Assembly: GCF_001598695.1 (NCBI RefSeq)
Contig: NZ_BCZK01000001.1
Location: 682,001-746,000, forward strand
Length of the DNA: 64,000 nt
Source of the DNA: Klebsiella oxytoca NBRC 105695
GTDB lineage: Bacteria; Pseudomonadota; Gammaproteobacteria; Enterobacterales; Enterobacteriaceae
Direction: 5' to 3'
Shown here in pieces: positions 26,114-34,504 of this stretch. Position numbers and translations under genes: made by a program. Numbering within the stretch: the stretch's first letter is position 1; each line of letters begins with the position of its first letter. The notes beneath the pieces were generated by a model that saw only the letters and a list, made by a program, of their open reading frames with translations, made no database searches and was not told the origin of the DNA.

Positions 26114-26819
26114 TTTACACAAGCGCTTCGGCGACAGCCACGTTCTGCGCGGCATCAGCTGCGATATTAAGCCACAGGAAGTAGTCTGTATCATTGGGCC
26201 GTCCGGTTCCGGGAAAAGCACCTTCCTGCGCTGCATGAACGCGCTGGAAACCGTTAGCGAAGGCGAAGTCGAGGTGAACGGCTATGCCGCTCACGATCGC
26301 GCGACCGACCTGAATAAGATGCGGGAAAGCGTTGGTATGGTTTTTCAGCGCTTCAATCTGTTCCCGCACAAAACGGTGCTGGAAAACCTGATTATGGCCC
26401 CGATGAGCCTGCGCGGCATGGCGCGTGCGGAGGCAACGCATCTGGCGGAAGAGCTGTTGGCGAAAGTCGGACTGAGCGATAAGCGCGACGCCTGGCCCTC
26501 CAGCCTTTCCGGCGGCCAGCAGCAGCGCGTGGCCATCGCGCGCGCGCTGGCGATGAAGCCATCGATTATGCTGTTTGATGAGCCCACTTCGGCGCTCGAT
26601 CCTGAGCTGGTGGGCGACGTGCTGGAGGTGATGAAAAATCTCGCCAGCGAAGGGATGACCATGGTGATCGTAACCCACGAGATGGGCTTTGCCCGTGAAG
26701 TGGCCGACCGGGTTATCTTTATCGACCAGGGCATCATTCAGGAAGAGGGTAAACCGGCGCAGATCTTTGGCGCGCCGACTAACCCGCGCACCGCCGCGTT
26801 TTTAAGTAAAGTGCTGTAA
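26097..26819 (+). CDS. polar amino acid ABC ATPase (GlnQ-type)
   Basis: A 240-residue GlnQ/HisP-like ATPase: Walker [11 protein letters not shown]-loop [10 protein letters not shown], signature LSGGQQQR, Walker [14 protein letters not shown], switch [12 protein letters not shown] at 26088 opens the frame, but the GTG at 26097 lies 10 nt after AGAGG and gives the normal family start (VIHIHN), so it is preferred. The start lies inside the permease gene. The C-terminus SKVL is typical of the family. Confidence 0.9.
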   Translation: MIHIHNLHKRFGDSHVLRGISCDIKPQEVVCIIGPSGSGKSTFLRCMNALETVSEGEVEVNGYAAHDRATDLNKMRESVGMVFQRFNLFPHKTVLENLIMAPMSLRGMARAEATHLAEELLAKVGLSDKRDAWPSSLSGGQQQRVAIARALAMKPSIMLFDEPTSALDPELVGDVLEVMKNLASEGMTMVIVTHEMGFAREVADRVIFIDQGIIQEEGKPAQIFGAPTNPRTAAFLSKVL

Positions 26820-26828
26820 CGACTCCCG

Positions 26829-26856
26829 GCCCCGGCGCGCGACGGCGCTGCCGGGG
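26829..26856. terminator. possible stem-loop after the ABC operon
   Basis: CCCCGGC (from 26830) can pair with GCCGGGG (to 26856) across a 13-nt loop. No T-run follows, so a rho-independent function is doubtful; it may only protect the transcript end. The converging MFS gene ends 64 nt further on. Confidence 0.35.
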
Positions 26857-26919
26857 AGAAGACCTTACGCGGGCGATGAGGGCGCTTTCGTTCTGTCAAA
26901 CCGTGACTGCCCTTAAGCG

Positions 26920-28125
26920 TTACTGCGCCGCCTCGCGAATATCATCCCTCTCTTCTTCGCGCTCACGTTCGTCCGCCAGTAGCGCTTTTTCGTTTTTACC
27001 CAGGCATTGAATCAGCAGGAACAGCGCGCCGCTGACAAACAGCGTGATAAGCAGGCCGTCATAGCCCGAGACGCTAATCAACAAGCCGCTGACCACCGGG
27101 CCGGCCACGCTGCCTGCAGACCAAAAGAAGCCCAGCAGGGCGTTGATCATAATCAGCTTCTGCCCGGAGAAGGTTTTCCCGGCGCGGACCAGCGATAGGG
27201 TATAGAGTGCCCCCGCCGCGGCGCCGAGAATCAGGCAGCCGACAATCAGCTGGATGTACGATGCCAGCAGGAACGGCAGGGCCAGCAGGGCGAGGCAGAA
27301 GACCATTGCGCAGGTCAGATGTACGCGGCGGATGCCGAAGCGGTCGGCAATCCAGCCCAGCGGCGCCTGAAATACGGCATCGCCGGTAAGTACTACCGTA
27401 ACCAGCAATACCGCCGTCACTTCATTCAGCCCTTTATCCATACCGTAAAGCGGCAGCAGCGCCAGTATGCTGGCATCAAAAAAGGCAAAGCAGAAAACGC
27501 CGGAAGCCAGCACCGGTAAAAAAGCGCCGAGGCTGCGCCAGCTGGCCCGTTCCGCCAGCCGTTCGCGGCTGCCGGTTGGCAGGTGGCGCAGCATCAGCAG
27601 GCAGGCGAGGGTCACCACGCCGACCAGCAGCAGCGTCCAGGATTGCCAGGCCTCTCCGGCGGAGATCAGCAGCGGCCCCGCCAGCTGACAGCCGGTAAAG
27701 GCGGAGGCATAAATGCCGGTCAGGGTGGCCCGATTTTTCCCCGCCGCGCCGCCGGTGATCCAGCTTTCGCCAATGACGATAATTACCCCTGACGCCAGGC
27801 CGGTCACCAGACGCGGCAGCAGGAGATGAAGCATATCAAACGACAGGCAGGAGGCGATCGTAGCTGCCGCCAGCGCCACCAGGCTGACGGAGAGCAGAAG
27901 CCCCATCTCGAAACGCCGGCACAGCGCGGGTGAGAGGAAGGAGGAGATCATCATCCCCGCTGGCGGAAGCGCGGCCAGCAGGCCGACGTAAACGGTATCA
28001 ATCTGCTGCTGCGCCAGCTCCAGACTGATTAAGGGCACCGTGTATCCGGTGATAAATCCCACTAATGAAGCCGCCATGATCATCGCCAGCGTGGGGGCAA
28101 GACGATTCTGCTCTGGGTTGAACAT
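26920..28125 (-). CDS. MFS transporter (YcaD-like)
   Basis: A 401-residue major facilitator with about 12 helices; the segments GFITGYTVPLISLEL and GESWITGGAAGKNRATLTG recall the YcaD group. The motif-A loop is degenerate (ALCRRFEMG), while the second-half version is better kept (GWIADRFGIRR). The C-terminal tail is highly charged (repeated Glu/Arg). The substrate is unknown. It diverges from the M20 amidohydrolase gene across a 281-nt spacer, suggesting joint control. Start at the ATG 28125, preceded on its strand by a TTAAC-rich AT stretch and a weak ribosome site. Confidence 0.8.
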   Translation of the reverse strand: MFNPEQNRLAPTLAMIMAASLVGFITGYTVPLISLELAQQQIDTVYVGLLAALPPAGMMISSFLSPALCRRFEMGLLLSVSLVALAAATIASCLSFDMLHLLLPRLVTGLASGVIIVIGESWITGGAAGKNRATLTGIYASAFTGCQLAGPLLISAGEAWQSWTLLLVGVVTLACLLMLRHLPTGSRERLAERASWRSLGAFLPVLASGVFCFAFFDASILALLPLYGMDKGLNEVTAVLLVTVVLTGDAVFQAPLGWIADRFGIRRVHLTCAMVFCLALLALPFLLASYIQLIVGCLILGAAAGALYTLSLVRAGKTFSGQKLIMINALLGFFWSAGSVAGPVVSGLLISVSGYDGLLITLFVSGALFLLIQCLGKNEKALLADEREREEERDDIREAAQ

Positions 28126-28406
28126 TTTATTTTCGGTTAAGGAGGTCTGTAGAGTGAATTATTCGGCAAAACGCCAGTATAGCTGCATAATAATTAATCG
28201 CACGCCTTATGTCACCGTTGATATGACTACAAAAAAACGCAGTGCAGGCCGATGCCGCGCAGGGGCGCGTTGGCGCTGGGTTTGGCGGAAGTTGTCAGCG
28301 AGCGGGCGAAAGGATATAACCAATAGGCTAGCGGGTTACCCGTAGCCCTAAAAAATCGCATAAAACACTCGTTCAGCGCTGAAGCTGTGCAGGAAAGGAG
28401 TATGTC

Positions 28407-29558
28407 ATGGCTGTGTCCCCTTCACTGATCGCCGAGGCCATTCGCTGGCGACGTGATTTTCATGCTTGCCCTGAGCTGGGGTATCAGGAACAGGAAACGT
28501 CGCGCCGGGTGGCTGAACTGCTCGCTTCATTTGGCCTTCAGGTGCATCGCGGGCTGGCGGGTACGGGCGTGGTCGCGACGCTGGAGAACGGCCCCGGTCC
28601 GGTAATTGGCCTGCGGGCCGATATGGATGCGCTGCCGATAACCGAGCTGAGCGACGTCGGCTATAAATCGCGAAACCCGGGCGTGATGCACGCCTGCGGC
28701 CACGACGGCCATAGCGCGATGCTGCTGGCGACGGCGGCCCATCTGGCGCAGACCCGATGCTTTCGCGGCACCGTGCACTTTGTTTTTCAGCCTGCTGAAG
28801 AGAACCTGGGCGGCGCGCGTAAAATGGTGGAAGAGGGGCTGTTTGCGCGCTTCCCGATGGATGCCATTTACGCGCTGCACAACTGGCCGGGTATGCCGCT
28901 GGGCCAGGTGGCGATCGGCAGCGGAGCGATGATGGCCTCTCTCGATGCGTTTGAAATCACCCTGACCGGCAAGAGCTGCCATGCGGCGATGCCGGAGCGC
29001 GGGGCGGACCCGATTGTCGCCGCGGCACAGCTGATTATGGCGCTGCAAACCATTCCGTCGCGCCGCCTGTCGCCGCAGGAATCCACGGTGGTAAGCATTA
29101 CCCAGATTTCCGGCGGGGAGGCGATTAACGTGCTGCCGGATAAAGTCGTGCTGCGCGGCACCTTTCGCTGCCTGAACAACCAGGTGCGCGAGCGGGTCAG
29201 GGGGCTGATCGAGAGCTATGTCGCCGCCCAGCCGCAGGTATCAGACGTGGAAGGCAAAATCGCCTGGTATCCCGGCTATCCGGTGACCACCAACCATCCT
29301 GCCGAAGCGCAGAAGGTTCGTGAGGTGGCGAGTGCGCTTCTGGGCGAGTCGGCGGTGATCTGGAACGGTAATCCGTCCATGGCGTCGGAAGATTTTGCCT
29401 GTATGCTGGAGGCCTGCCCGGGCGCTTATTTCTGGATCGGCACCGATGGCGAGACGGCGTCAAAGCCGCTGCATAATGCCGGCTATGATTTTAACGATGA
29501 ACTGATTCCGCACGGCGTGGCGCTGTGGACGACGCTGGTGGAGACGCTGCTGGCGTAA
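28407..29558 (+). CDS. M20-family amidohydrolase (hippurate hydrolase-like)
   Basis: A 383-residue metalloamidase of the HipO/IAA-amino-acid hydrolase group. Metal and catalytic motifs are GLRADMDALPI near 69-79, MHACGHDGHSAML near 94-106, and QPAEENLGG near 129-137; His in LHNWPG and in the C-terminal LHNAGYDFND complete the two-metal site. The ATG lies 6 nt after AAGGAG. The enzyme would hydrolyse an N-acyl amino acid, releasing an amino acid. With the amino acid importer and MFS exporter nearby, use of an acylated amino acid is plausible, but the substrate is not shown. Confidence 0.9.
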   Translation: MAVSPSLIAEAIRWRRDFHACPELGYQEQETSRRVAELLASFGLQVHRGLAGTGVVATLENGPGPVIGLRADMDALPITELSDVGYKSRNPGVMHACGHDGHSAMLLATAAHLAQTRCFRGTVHFVFQPAEENLGGARKMVEEGLFARFPMDAIYALHNWPGMPLGQVAIGSGAMMASLDAFEITLTGKSCHAAMPERGADPIVAAAQLIMALQTIPSRRLSPQESTVVSITQISGGEAINVLPDKVVLRGTFRCLNNQVRERVRGLIESYVAAQPQVSDVEGKIAWYPGYPVTTNHPAEAQKVREVASALLGESAVIWNGNPSMASEDFACMLEACPGAYFWIGTDGETASKPLHNAGYDFNDELIPHGVALWTTLVETLLA

Positions 29559-29565
29559 GAGACCG

Positions 29566-29667
29566 ATCCCCGAGGCGATACTGCGCATCTGTTCGGGCTA
29601 CCGGCCCGCAGACGGCACTGAACCCGTAGCCCGGGCAAGGCGCGTTGCGCGCCGCCCCCGGGAGCAA
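29566..29667. repeat. intergenic palindromic repeats
   Basis: Two adjacent elements of the GTAGCCCGG family: GAGGCGATACTGCGCATCTG followed by TTCGGGCTACCGG, then CCGTAGCCCGGGCAAGGCG pairing with CGCCGCCCCCGGGAGC. The first closely copies a segment at 7434-7463. It lies between convergent genes, as most copies do in this window. Confidence 0.7.
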
Positions 29668-29677
29668 AACTTGATAT

Positions 29678-29703
29678 GGAGGGAGAAGCGCGTCTCTCCC
29701 TCC
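29678..29703 (-). terminator. stem-loop after the formate dehydrogenase gene
   Basis: GGAGGGAGA (29678-29686) pairs with TCTCCCTCC (29695-29703) across an 8-nt loop, starting 7 nt after the fdhF-like stop on the minus strand. There is no strong T-run; assigned by position and perfect stem. Confidence 0.5.
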
Positions 29704-29709
29704 GGTGTT

Positions 29710-31860
29710 TTACACGTTCACGGCCGCTTTCAGGCGGGCTTTCATCTCGCTGTAGCTGTTCCATGCATACTGCTCGGCCCAGCGCTGATCCGCAATAGCC
29801 TCTACCTTCACCGCACAATATTTGGTTTCCGGCGTTTTCGAGATCGGATCGAGATTATCCTGCGTCAGCTCGTTACAGGCACCCACCCACCACTGGTAGG
29901 TCATATACACCGCGCCCTGGTTAATGCGATCGCTAATGTCGGCGCGGGTAATCACCTTACCGCGTCGCGAGCTCACCCACACCAGCTGCTGATCGGCGAT
30001 GCCGAGGCGCTGCGCGTCGGCGCGATTGATTTGCACCCGGCCCGGCTCATCGGCAAGCGACTGCAGGGCCGCGCAGTTACCGGTCATCGAACGGCACGAG
30101 TAGTGGCCCACTTCGCGCACGGTACAGAGCACCAGCGGGTAGGCTTCATCCGGGGTTTCGGCCGGCGCTCGCCACGGGGCGGCAAACAGCTGGCCTTTGC
30201 CGGTCGGCGTGTCGAAGAGATTATCTTTATACAGCCACGGCGTTCCGGGGTGATCCAGCGTCGGACACGGCCACTGTACGTGGTTCATATCGCCCATTTT
30301 TTCATAAGTGACGCCGTAGAACAGGGGGCAAAGCTCGCGCATTTCGTCCCAGATTTGCTGGTTATTGTCGTAATGCATCGGGTAGCCCATTTCGCTGGCC
30401 AGCAGGCAAATGATTTCCCAGTCGCGCTTAACGTTGCCGGTGGCAATAACCGCCTGCTCGAAGCGCTGGAAACCGCGATCGGCGCAGGTGAAGACGCCGC
30501 CGTGTTCGCCCCAGGAGGTGGCGGGCAGCAGCACATCGGCGATCTCTGCGGTTTTGGTCATAAAGATATCCTGCACCACCACGAAATCGAGCGCCTCAAT
30601 CCCTTTGCGCACCAGGCCCAAATCGGCTTCCGTTTGCAGCGGATCTTCCCCCATGATGTAGTAGGCTTTGATTTCGCCGGCCAGCGCTTTGTGCGGCACT
30701 TCGGTGATTCGGGTGCCGACCTGGTCGTCCATGACCGCCGGGTTAACGCCCCATGCTTTAGCAAACTTATCGCGAACGCTGGCGTCGGTGACGTCCTGGT
30801 ATCCGGGGAACATATTTGGCAATACGCCCATATCGCAGGCGCCCTGAACGTTGTTTTGCCCGCGCACCGGGCCTACGCCGACGTTGGCGCGTCCGAGGTT
30901 ACCGGTTAACAGCGCGAGGCTGGCCAGCCCTCTGACGACGTCCACCGCCTGGCCGAACTGGGTGACGCCCATGCCCCACATGATGGTCGCGGAGGGGGCG
31001 GCGGCAAACATGCGCATCGCCTGGCGAATTTCAGCGGCCGGCACGCCGACTATCTCCTCAACGGCTTCAGGTGAATAGTCTTTTACCGTTTCGCGATAGG
31101 CGTCCAGCCCCTCGGTAAAACGGTCGACGTAATCGTGGTTATAGAGATCCTCTTCCAGCAGGACGTGGGCGAAGGCGTTGACCAGCGCCATATTGCTGCC
31201 GTTGTTGAGCTGCAGATGGCGATCGGCGATGCGCGCGGTTTCGATACGGCGCGGGTCGCAGACGATGATTTTCGCGCCGTTTTCCCGGGCTTTAATCACC
31301 CGGCGGGCGACGATAGGGTGAGAGTCGGCGCAGTTATAGCCGAAGACCAGCAGGCATTTTGAGTTTTCGATATCGCTGATCGAGTTGCTCATCGCGCCGT
31401 TACCCAGCGCCAGCTGAAGTCCGGCTACCGACGGGCCGTGGCAGACGCGGGCGCAGCAGTCGACGTTATTGGTGTGGAGCACGCCGCGGGCGAACTTCTG
31501 CATCACATAGTTGGTTTCATTGCCGGTACCGCGGGATGAACCGGTCGTCATAATGGCGCGCGGGCCATGCTTCTCCTTTATTTCACGCAGTTTTTTCGCC
31601 GTATAGCGGATAGCTTCATCCCAGCTTACCGGGGTGAATTTGCCGCCTTTTTGATAGCGAATCATCGGCTGCTGCAGACGCGGCGTCAGCAGCTGGGTAT
31701 CGTTGAGAAAATCCCAGCCGTAATAGCCTTTAAGGCACAGCTGATTTTGGTTGGTGACGCCATCAGCGGCTTCGGCTCGGATAATTTTATTGTTTTCGAC
31801 GACCAGCTTAAGTTTGCAACCGGCCCCGCAATAAGGGCAAACGCTCGTGATTTTTTTCAT
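29710..31860 (-). CDS. fdhF: formate dehydrogenase H homologue with Cys in place of Sec
   Basis: A 716-residue molybdopterin (bis-MGD) oxidoreductase matching FdhF along its length. The 4Fe-4S ligands are Cys8, Cys11, Cys15 and Cys42. At position 140, where E. coli FdhF has selenocysteine, the codon is TGC (31443-31441), within CCARVCHGPS. The enzyme should oxidise formate to CO2, normally feeding the formate hydrogenlyase complex, but Cys forms of this enzyme are slower than Sec forms. No TAT or Sec signal is present, so it is cytoplasmic. A sigma54-type promoter lies about 110 nt upstream, as for E. coli fdhF. No hydrogenase genes are in the window. Confidence 0.93.
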   Translation of the reverse strand: MKKITSVCPYCGAGCKLKLVVENNKIIRAEAADGVTNQNQLCLKGYYGWDFLNDTQLLTPRLQQPMIRYQKGGKFTPVSWDEAIRYTAKKLREIKEKHGPRAIMTTGSSRGTGNETNYVMQKFARGVLHTNNVDCCARVCHGPSVAGLQLALGNGAMSNSISDIENSKCLLVFGYNCADSHPIVARRVIKARENGAKIIVCDPRRIETARIADRHLQLNNGSNMALVNAFAHVLLEEDLYNHDYVDRFTEGLDAYRETVKDYSPEAVEEIVGVPAAEIRQAMRMFAAAPSATIMWGMGVTQFGQAVDVVRGLASLALLTGNLGRANVGVGPVRGQNNVQGACDMGVLPNMFPGYQDVTDASVRDKFAKAWGVNPAVMDDQVGTRITEVPHKALAGEIKAYYIMGEDPLQTEADLGLVRKGIEALDFVVVQDIFMTKTAEIADVLLPATSWGEHGGVFTCADRGFQRFEQAVIATGNVKRDWEIICLLASEMGYPMHYDNNQQIWDEMRELCPLFYGVTYEKMGDMNHVQWPCPTLDHPGTPWLYKDNLFDTPTGKGQLFAAPWRAPAETPDEAYPLVLCTVREVGHYSCRSMTGNCAALQSLADEPGRVQINRADAQRLGIADQQLVWVSSRRGKVITRADISDRINQGAVYMTYQWWVGACNELTQDNLDPISKTPETKYCAVKVEAIADQRWAEQYAWNSYSEMKARLKAAVNV

Positions 31861-31969
31861 CAGTAACAGACCTGTTAACAGTGAATAAACAACAACGGAC
31901 AGACCGGGCCCGGCCCGCCGGTGTCAGGGCGCCATAAGCCAGCGTACCGGCAAATGACGCAAGCGTTAT

Positions 31970-31984
31970 GCACAGCGCGTGCCA
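31970..31984 (-). promoter_or_regulatory. sigma54 (-24/-12) promoter for the fdhF-like gene
   Basis: On the minus strand the bases read TGGCACGCGCTGTGC. This matches the consensus TGGCACG-N4-TTGC at all fixed places but one, with GG and GC correctly spaced. Transcription would start about 12 nt downstream and leave a leader of about 100 nt before fdhF. Confidence 0.8.
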
Positions 31985-32013
31985 ATAATTAATACATTGA
32001 ATATAAAGATAAT

Positions 32014-32025
32014 ATTTGTTCGAAA
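32014..32025 (-). promoter_or_regulatory. FhlA-like upstream activating site (tentative)
   Basis: TTTCGAACAAAT on the minus strand resembles the centre of the FhlA site (CATTTCGTACGAAATG), agreeing at 9 of 12 core places. It sits upstream of the sigma54 promoter, but closer than usual for FhlA sites, so this is only suggestive. Confidence 0.35.
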
Positions 32026-32064
32026 AAGAGATGGCGGCAGTGATGTCGACACTAATGACGATGA

Positions 32065-32088
32065 CATGACGCCCGGGCGGGCGTCATG
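32065..32088 (-). terminator. perfect 10-bp stem-loop after the HcxB-like gene
   Basis: CATGACGCCC and GGGCGTCATG are exact inverted repeats with a GGGC loop, starting 10 nt after the dehydrogenase stop on the minus strand. No long T-run follows. It probably separates this gene from the fdhF-like gene, which has its own promoter. Confidence 0.65.
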
Positions 32089-32097
32089 GCGGGAAAA

Positions 32098-33180
32098 TCA
32101 GGCCAGCTTCTGCCGCAGCCGCGCGAGGGTGTCGGCGGGTAAACCAACTTCTTCGGCGGCGGCGCAAATCGCCTGCCAGCTTCCGGCGTCCAGCGGAATG
32201 CCCTCCGCCAGGCGCTGCTGGCGGTTAGCCTCTTCCCACTCGCCCGGGGCCAGAATCGGCGCGTCCGGCTCGTGCGGCGACTGTTTACACCAGTCGATAA
32301 ACGCTTCGGTCTCGCGCTGCATATCCGGCGCATCGAACGCTTCCGGGCTGAGAATAATGGTGGTCATGCAGTTGAAGATAGCGTCCACGCTGCCCTGCAG
32401 GGTCTCCTGATGCGAGGTTTTACCGCCGGATACCGCGCCGCCGATAATTTCGCACAGCGTCGCCAGCGCGTAGCCTTTGTGTTCGGCAAAGGTCAGCAGC
32501 GCCCCCAGCGGCGACGTCTGCATCACCGCCGGGTCGGTCGTGGGGACGCCGCGAGCGTCGATCAGCGACCCCGCGGGGACCGGCACGCCTTTATGCCAGG
32601 CAACGCGGGTTTTACCAAAAGCGATGGCGCTGGTGGCGTAATCCAGCAGCAGCGGCGGATGGCCGGCGCGCGGAAAAACCACGCACAGCGGGTTCGTGCC
32701 GAAGCGGCTATCTTTGCCGCGGAACGGGGCGACCATCACGTTGCCAACCACGTTTACGAAATGGATAGAGATCATTCCGGCGGCGGCGCACTGTTCCGCC
32801 CAGTAGCCGATGCGGCCAATATGATGCGCATTGCGCAGCGCCACGGCGGCCATACCGTGCTGTTTCGCCTTCTCAATACCGATCTGCATGGCTTCATGGG
32901 CCACGACCTGGCCGAAGCCGCCGTTGCCGTCCAGCGTGACAACCGCACCCGCGTCCTTCATCACGCTGGCGTGGCGGTTGAGCTGCAGATAGCCCTGCGC
33001 GTGGGATCGTACGTAGCTCGGGATCATGCCTACGCCGTGGGAGTCATGCCCGGCCAGGTTGGCGGCAACCAGATGGTCGGCGATAAGCGACGCTTCGGTG
33101 GGGGAGCTTCCCATATGGGCGAAAAGGGTTTTAACAAAATGATGCAGATCCGTGGCCTGGAAGCGATGTCCTGTTTGCAC
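32098..33180 (-). CDS. hcxB: YbiC/HcxB-type NAD(P)-dependent hydroxycarboxylate dehydrogenase
   Basis: A 360-residue member of the malate/L-lactate/ureidoglycolate dehydrogenase family, collinear with E. coli YbiC (HcxB). Conserved segments include NLAGHDSHGVGMIPSYVRS near 41-59, the catalytic His in NAHHIGRIGYWAEQ near 117-130, GTNPLCVVFPR and SAIAFGKTRVAWHKG near 187-201. It reduces or oxidises 2-hydroxy/2-oxo acids with a nicotinamide cofactor in the cytoplasm. The start is GTG at 33180, with AGGAGA 6-7 nt upstream. It runs in the same direction as the fdhF-like gene, but a stem-loop and a separate promoter divide them. Confidence 0.88.
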   Translation of the reverse strand: MQTGHRFQATDLHHFVKTLFAHMGSSPTEASLIADHLVAANLAGHDSHGVGMIPSYVRSHAQGYLQLNRHASVMKDAGAVVTLDGNGGFGQVVAHEAMQIGIEKAKQHGMAAVALRNAHHIGRIGYWAEQCAAAGMISIHFVNVVGNVMVAPFRGKDSRFGTNPLCVVFPRAGHPPLLLDYATSAIAFGKTRVAWHKGVPVPAGSLIDARGVPTTDPAVMQTSPLGALLTFAEHKGYALATLCEIIGGAVSGGKTSHQETLQGSVDAIFNCMTTIILSPEAFDAPDMQRETEAFIDWCKQSPHEPDAPILAPGEWEEANRQQRLAEGIPLDAGSWQAICAAAEEVGLPADTLARLRQKLA

Positions 33181-33399
33181 TGATTCTCTCCTGTGAGTGG
33201 GTTGCGGATTATTGTTTTAGTGTGTTTGCCGTTCCATGCTGCGCTGAGCAACGGCGAAGATCAAGGTTTGCGCGCGGCTGTCGTTACGCTGGGCGATCAT
33301 CTCCAGAGAACAGGGGAGAAATAAAAAATAGGGGGGAGATATTTTTCTCTGCAGTCGGGGATATTTATCCCGCCGGCTTTGGCGCTCCGCAGAATTAAT

Positions 33400-33418
33400 G
33401 ATAACGATAATAATTATC
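33400..33418. promoter_or_regulatory. Fur box before the NqrC-like gene; spacer 33181-33483
   Basis: GATAACGATAATAATTATC matches the 19-bp Fur consensus at 17 places. It lies 66 nt before the NqrC-like start, on the downstream side of the 303-nt divergent spacer. The remainder of the spacer is AT-rich around 33320-33350 and shows no other feature I can support. Confidence 0.85.
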
Positions 33419-33483
33419 ATCAGCTCTGGACAGCCAGAGGCAAATGATTGCACTCTGTATTAAGGATGCCAACCGATGGGAAA

Positions 33484-34254
33484 ATGAAGCGCATGCGTAA
33501 AGGTAAAATTATTGTTTTAATTTTGATGGTGTTTTGTATTCTTATTTTTGCAATTGTTGTCGCCTGGTTTTTACTGTCCAAAGACAATTATGCCGTACCG
33601 GAAAATGCGGCGACAGAAAATGCGGTACTGCAGGTGGCGGGTTTAACCGGCAACGAACCTCGCGATCCGCAGGCGCTGAAATCGCTCTATGCAAAACGGG
33701 TGATCGTCCGTCAGGTTAATCTGGATAGCGGCCAGTTTGTTGCGCCGGGAGAGGATACCGCTGGGCAAAAAGGCTGCGGTGAACCGGCAGTAGCGCAGAA
33801 CCCGACGCCCATTCGCCAGCGCTGCCCGCGGGCAGTGGTTTATCTTATTCGCAATAATGATAATGAAATTCAGCAGGTTATACTGCCCTTTTACGGTAAA
33901 GGGGCAAAATCGATGATGTATGGCTTGATCGCGCTGGCTACCGATGGTCGCACGGTAAAAGACCTGCTGTATTATCAGCAAAATGAGACGCCGCTGCTGG
34001 GCGCGCGCGTGACAGATCCCGAATGGCGTCGCCAATGGCCGGGCAAAAAAATACGCGATAATAACGGCCAGCCGGCGCTGAAGGTCGTACAAAATACTCC
34101 TGGCCAGCACGATGATTACACCGTGGATGGTATCAGCGGCGCGACGTTAACCTCCGTCGGCGTCGAGAAGAGTATTAATTATTGGGTGGGTGAGCAGGGC
34201 TACGGTAATTTTCTCCGGCAGCTACAGCATAACCCTGAGATATTACGCCGTTAA
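33484..34254 (+). CDS. orphan NqrC-like membrane-anchored FMN-binding protein
   Basis: A 256-residue protein with a positively charged start, one membrane helix (about 8-31), and a periplasmic FMN-binding domain. It is clearly NqrC-like: LPFYGKGAKSMMYGLIAL near 142-159, ETPLLGARVTDPEWRRQW, and the flavinylation motif DGISGATLTS near 218-227, where ApbE attaches FMN to the last Thr. No other nqr gene is present. Of three possible ATGs (33466, 33484, 33493) I chose 33484 for ribosome-site spacing; this is uncertain. A Fur box precedes it and a terminator follows, and the FetM iron operon is next. A periplasmic electron-transfer role in iron uptake is inferred. Confidence 0.85.
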   Translation: MKRMRKGKIIVLILMVFCILIFAIVVAWFLLSKDNYAVPENAATENAVLQVAGLTGNEPRDPQALKSLYAKRVIVRQVNLDSGQFVAPGEDTAGQKGCGEPAVAQNPTPIRQRCPRAVVYLIRNNDNEIQQVILPFYGKGAKSMMYGLIALATDGRTVKDLLYYQQNETPLLGARVTDPEWRRQWPGKKIRDNNGQPALKVVQNTPGQHDDYTVDGISGATLTSVGVEKSINYWVGEQGYGNFLRQLQHNPEILRR

Positions 34255-34281
34255 TATCGCACAAGCCAAAATATGCTCCAT

Positions 34282-34311
34282 AACCGGCGCGAAGATCGCG
34301 CCGGTTTTTTT
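34282..34311 (+). terminator. rho-independent terminator of the NqrC-like gene
   Basis: AACCGGCGCGA (34282-34292) pairs perfectly with TCGCGCCGGTT (34296-34306) across a 3-nt loop and is followed by a run of T. It makes the NqrC-like gene a separate transcription unit from the iron permease operon. Confidence 0.92.
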
Positions 34312-34463
34312 ATGCGCTCACGACAGCTATTTCGCGCAAGCCAGGCGTCACTCACGCGCTAATAACGGATAGTTATTAATAATTATTTCTTTGCAACATT
34401 TTACATAAATTGTCACAGGTTGACATTTTCATGATCCAGGTCATGTACATTGCGAGTAAAAAT

Positions 34464-34482
34464 GACAACGATAATCATTATC
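34464..34482. promoter_or_regulatory. Fur box before the FetM-like operon
   Basis: GACAACGATAATCATTATC matches the Fur consensus at 17 of 19 places and ends 22 nt before the FTR1 gene. A TTGACA -35-like hexamer stands at 34420-34425, so Fur binding here would cover the promoter or start site and repress the operon when iron is plentiful. Confidence 0.88.
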
Positions 34483-34504
34483 ATTAACTCGCAAGGGATT
34501 TGTC

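Noticed and set aside
29671-30909. 412-residue plus-strand frame
   Set aside because: Antisense to the formate dehydrogenase gene; no recognisable domain and shadow-like composition.
31441-31443. Possible selenocysteine codon in the fdhF-like gene
   Set aside because: The codon at position 140 is TGC, a normal cysteine codon, so no Sec insertion is needed.
32272-33183. 303-residue plus-strand frame
   Set aside because: Antisense to the HcxB-like gene, which has conserved family motifs.
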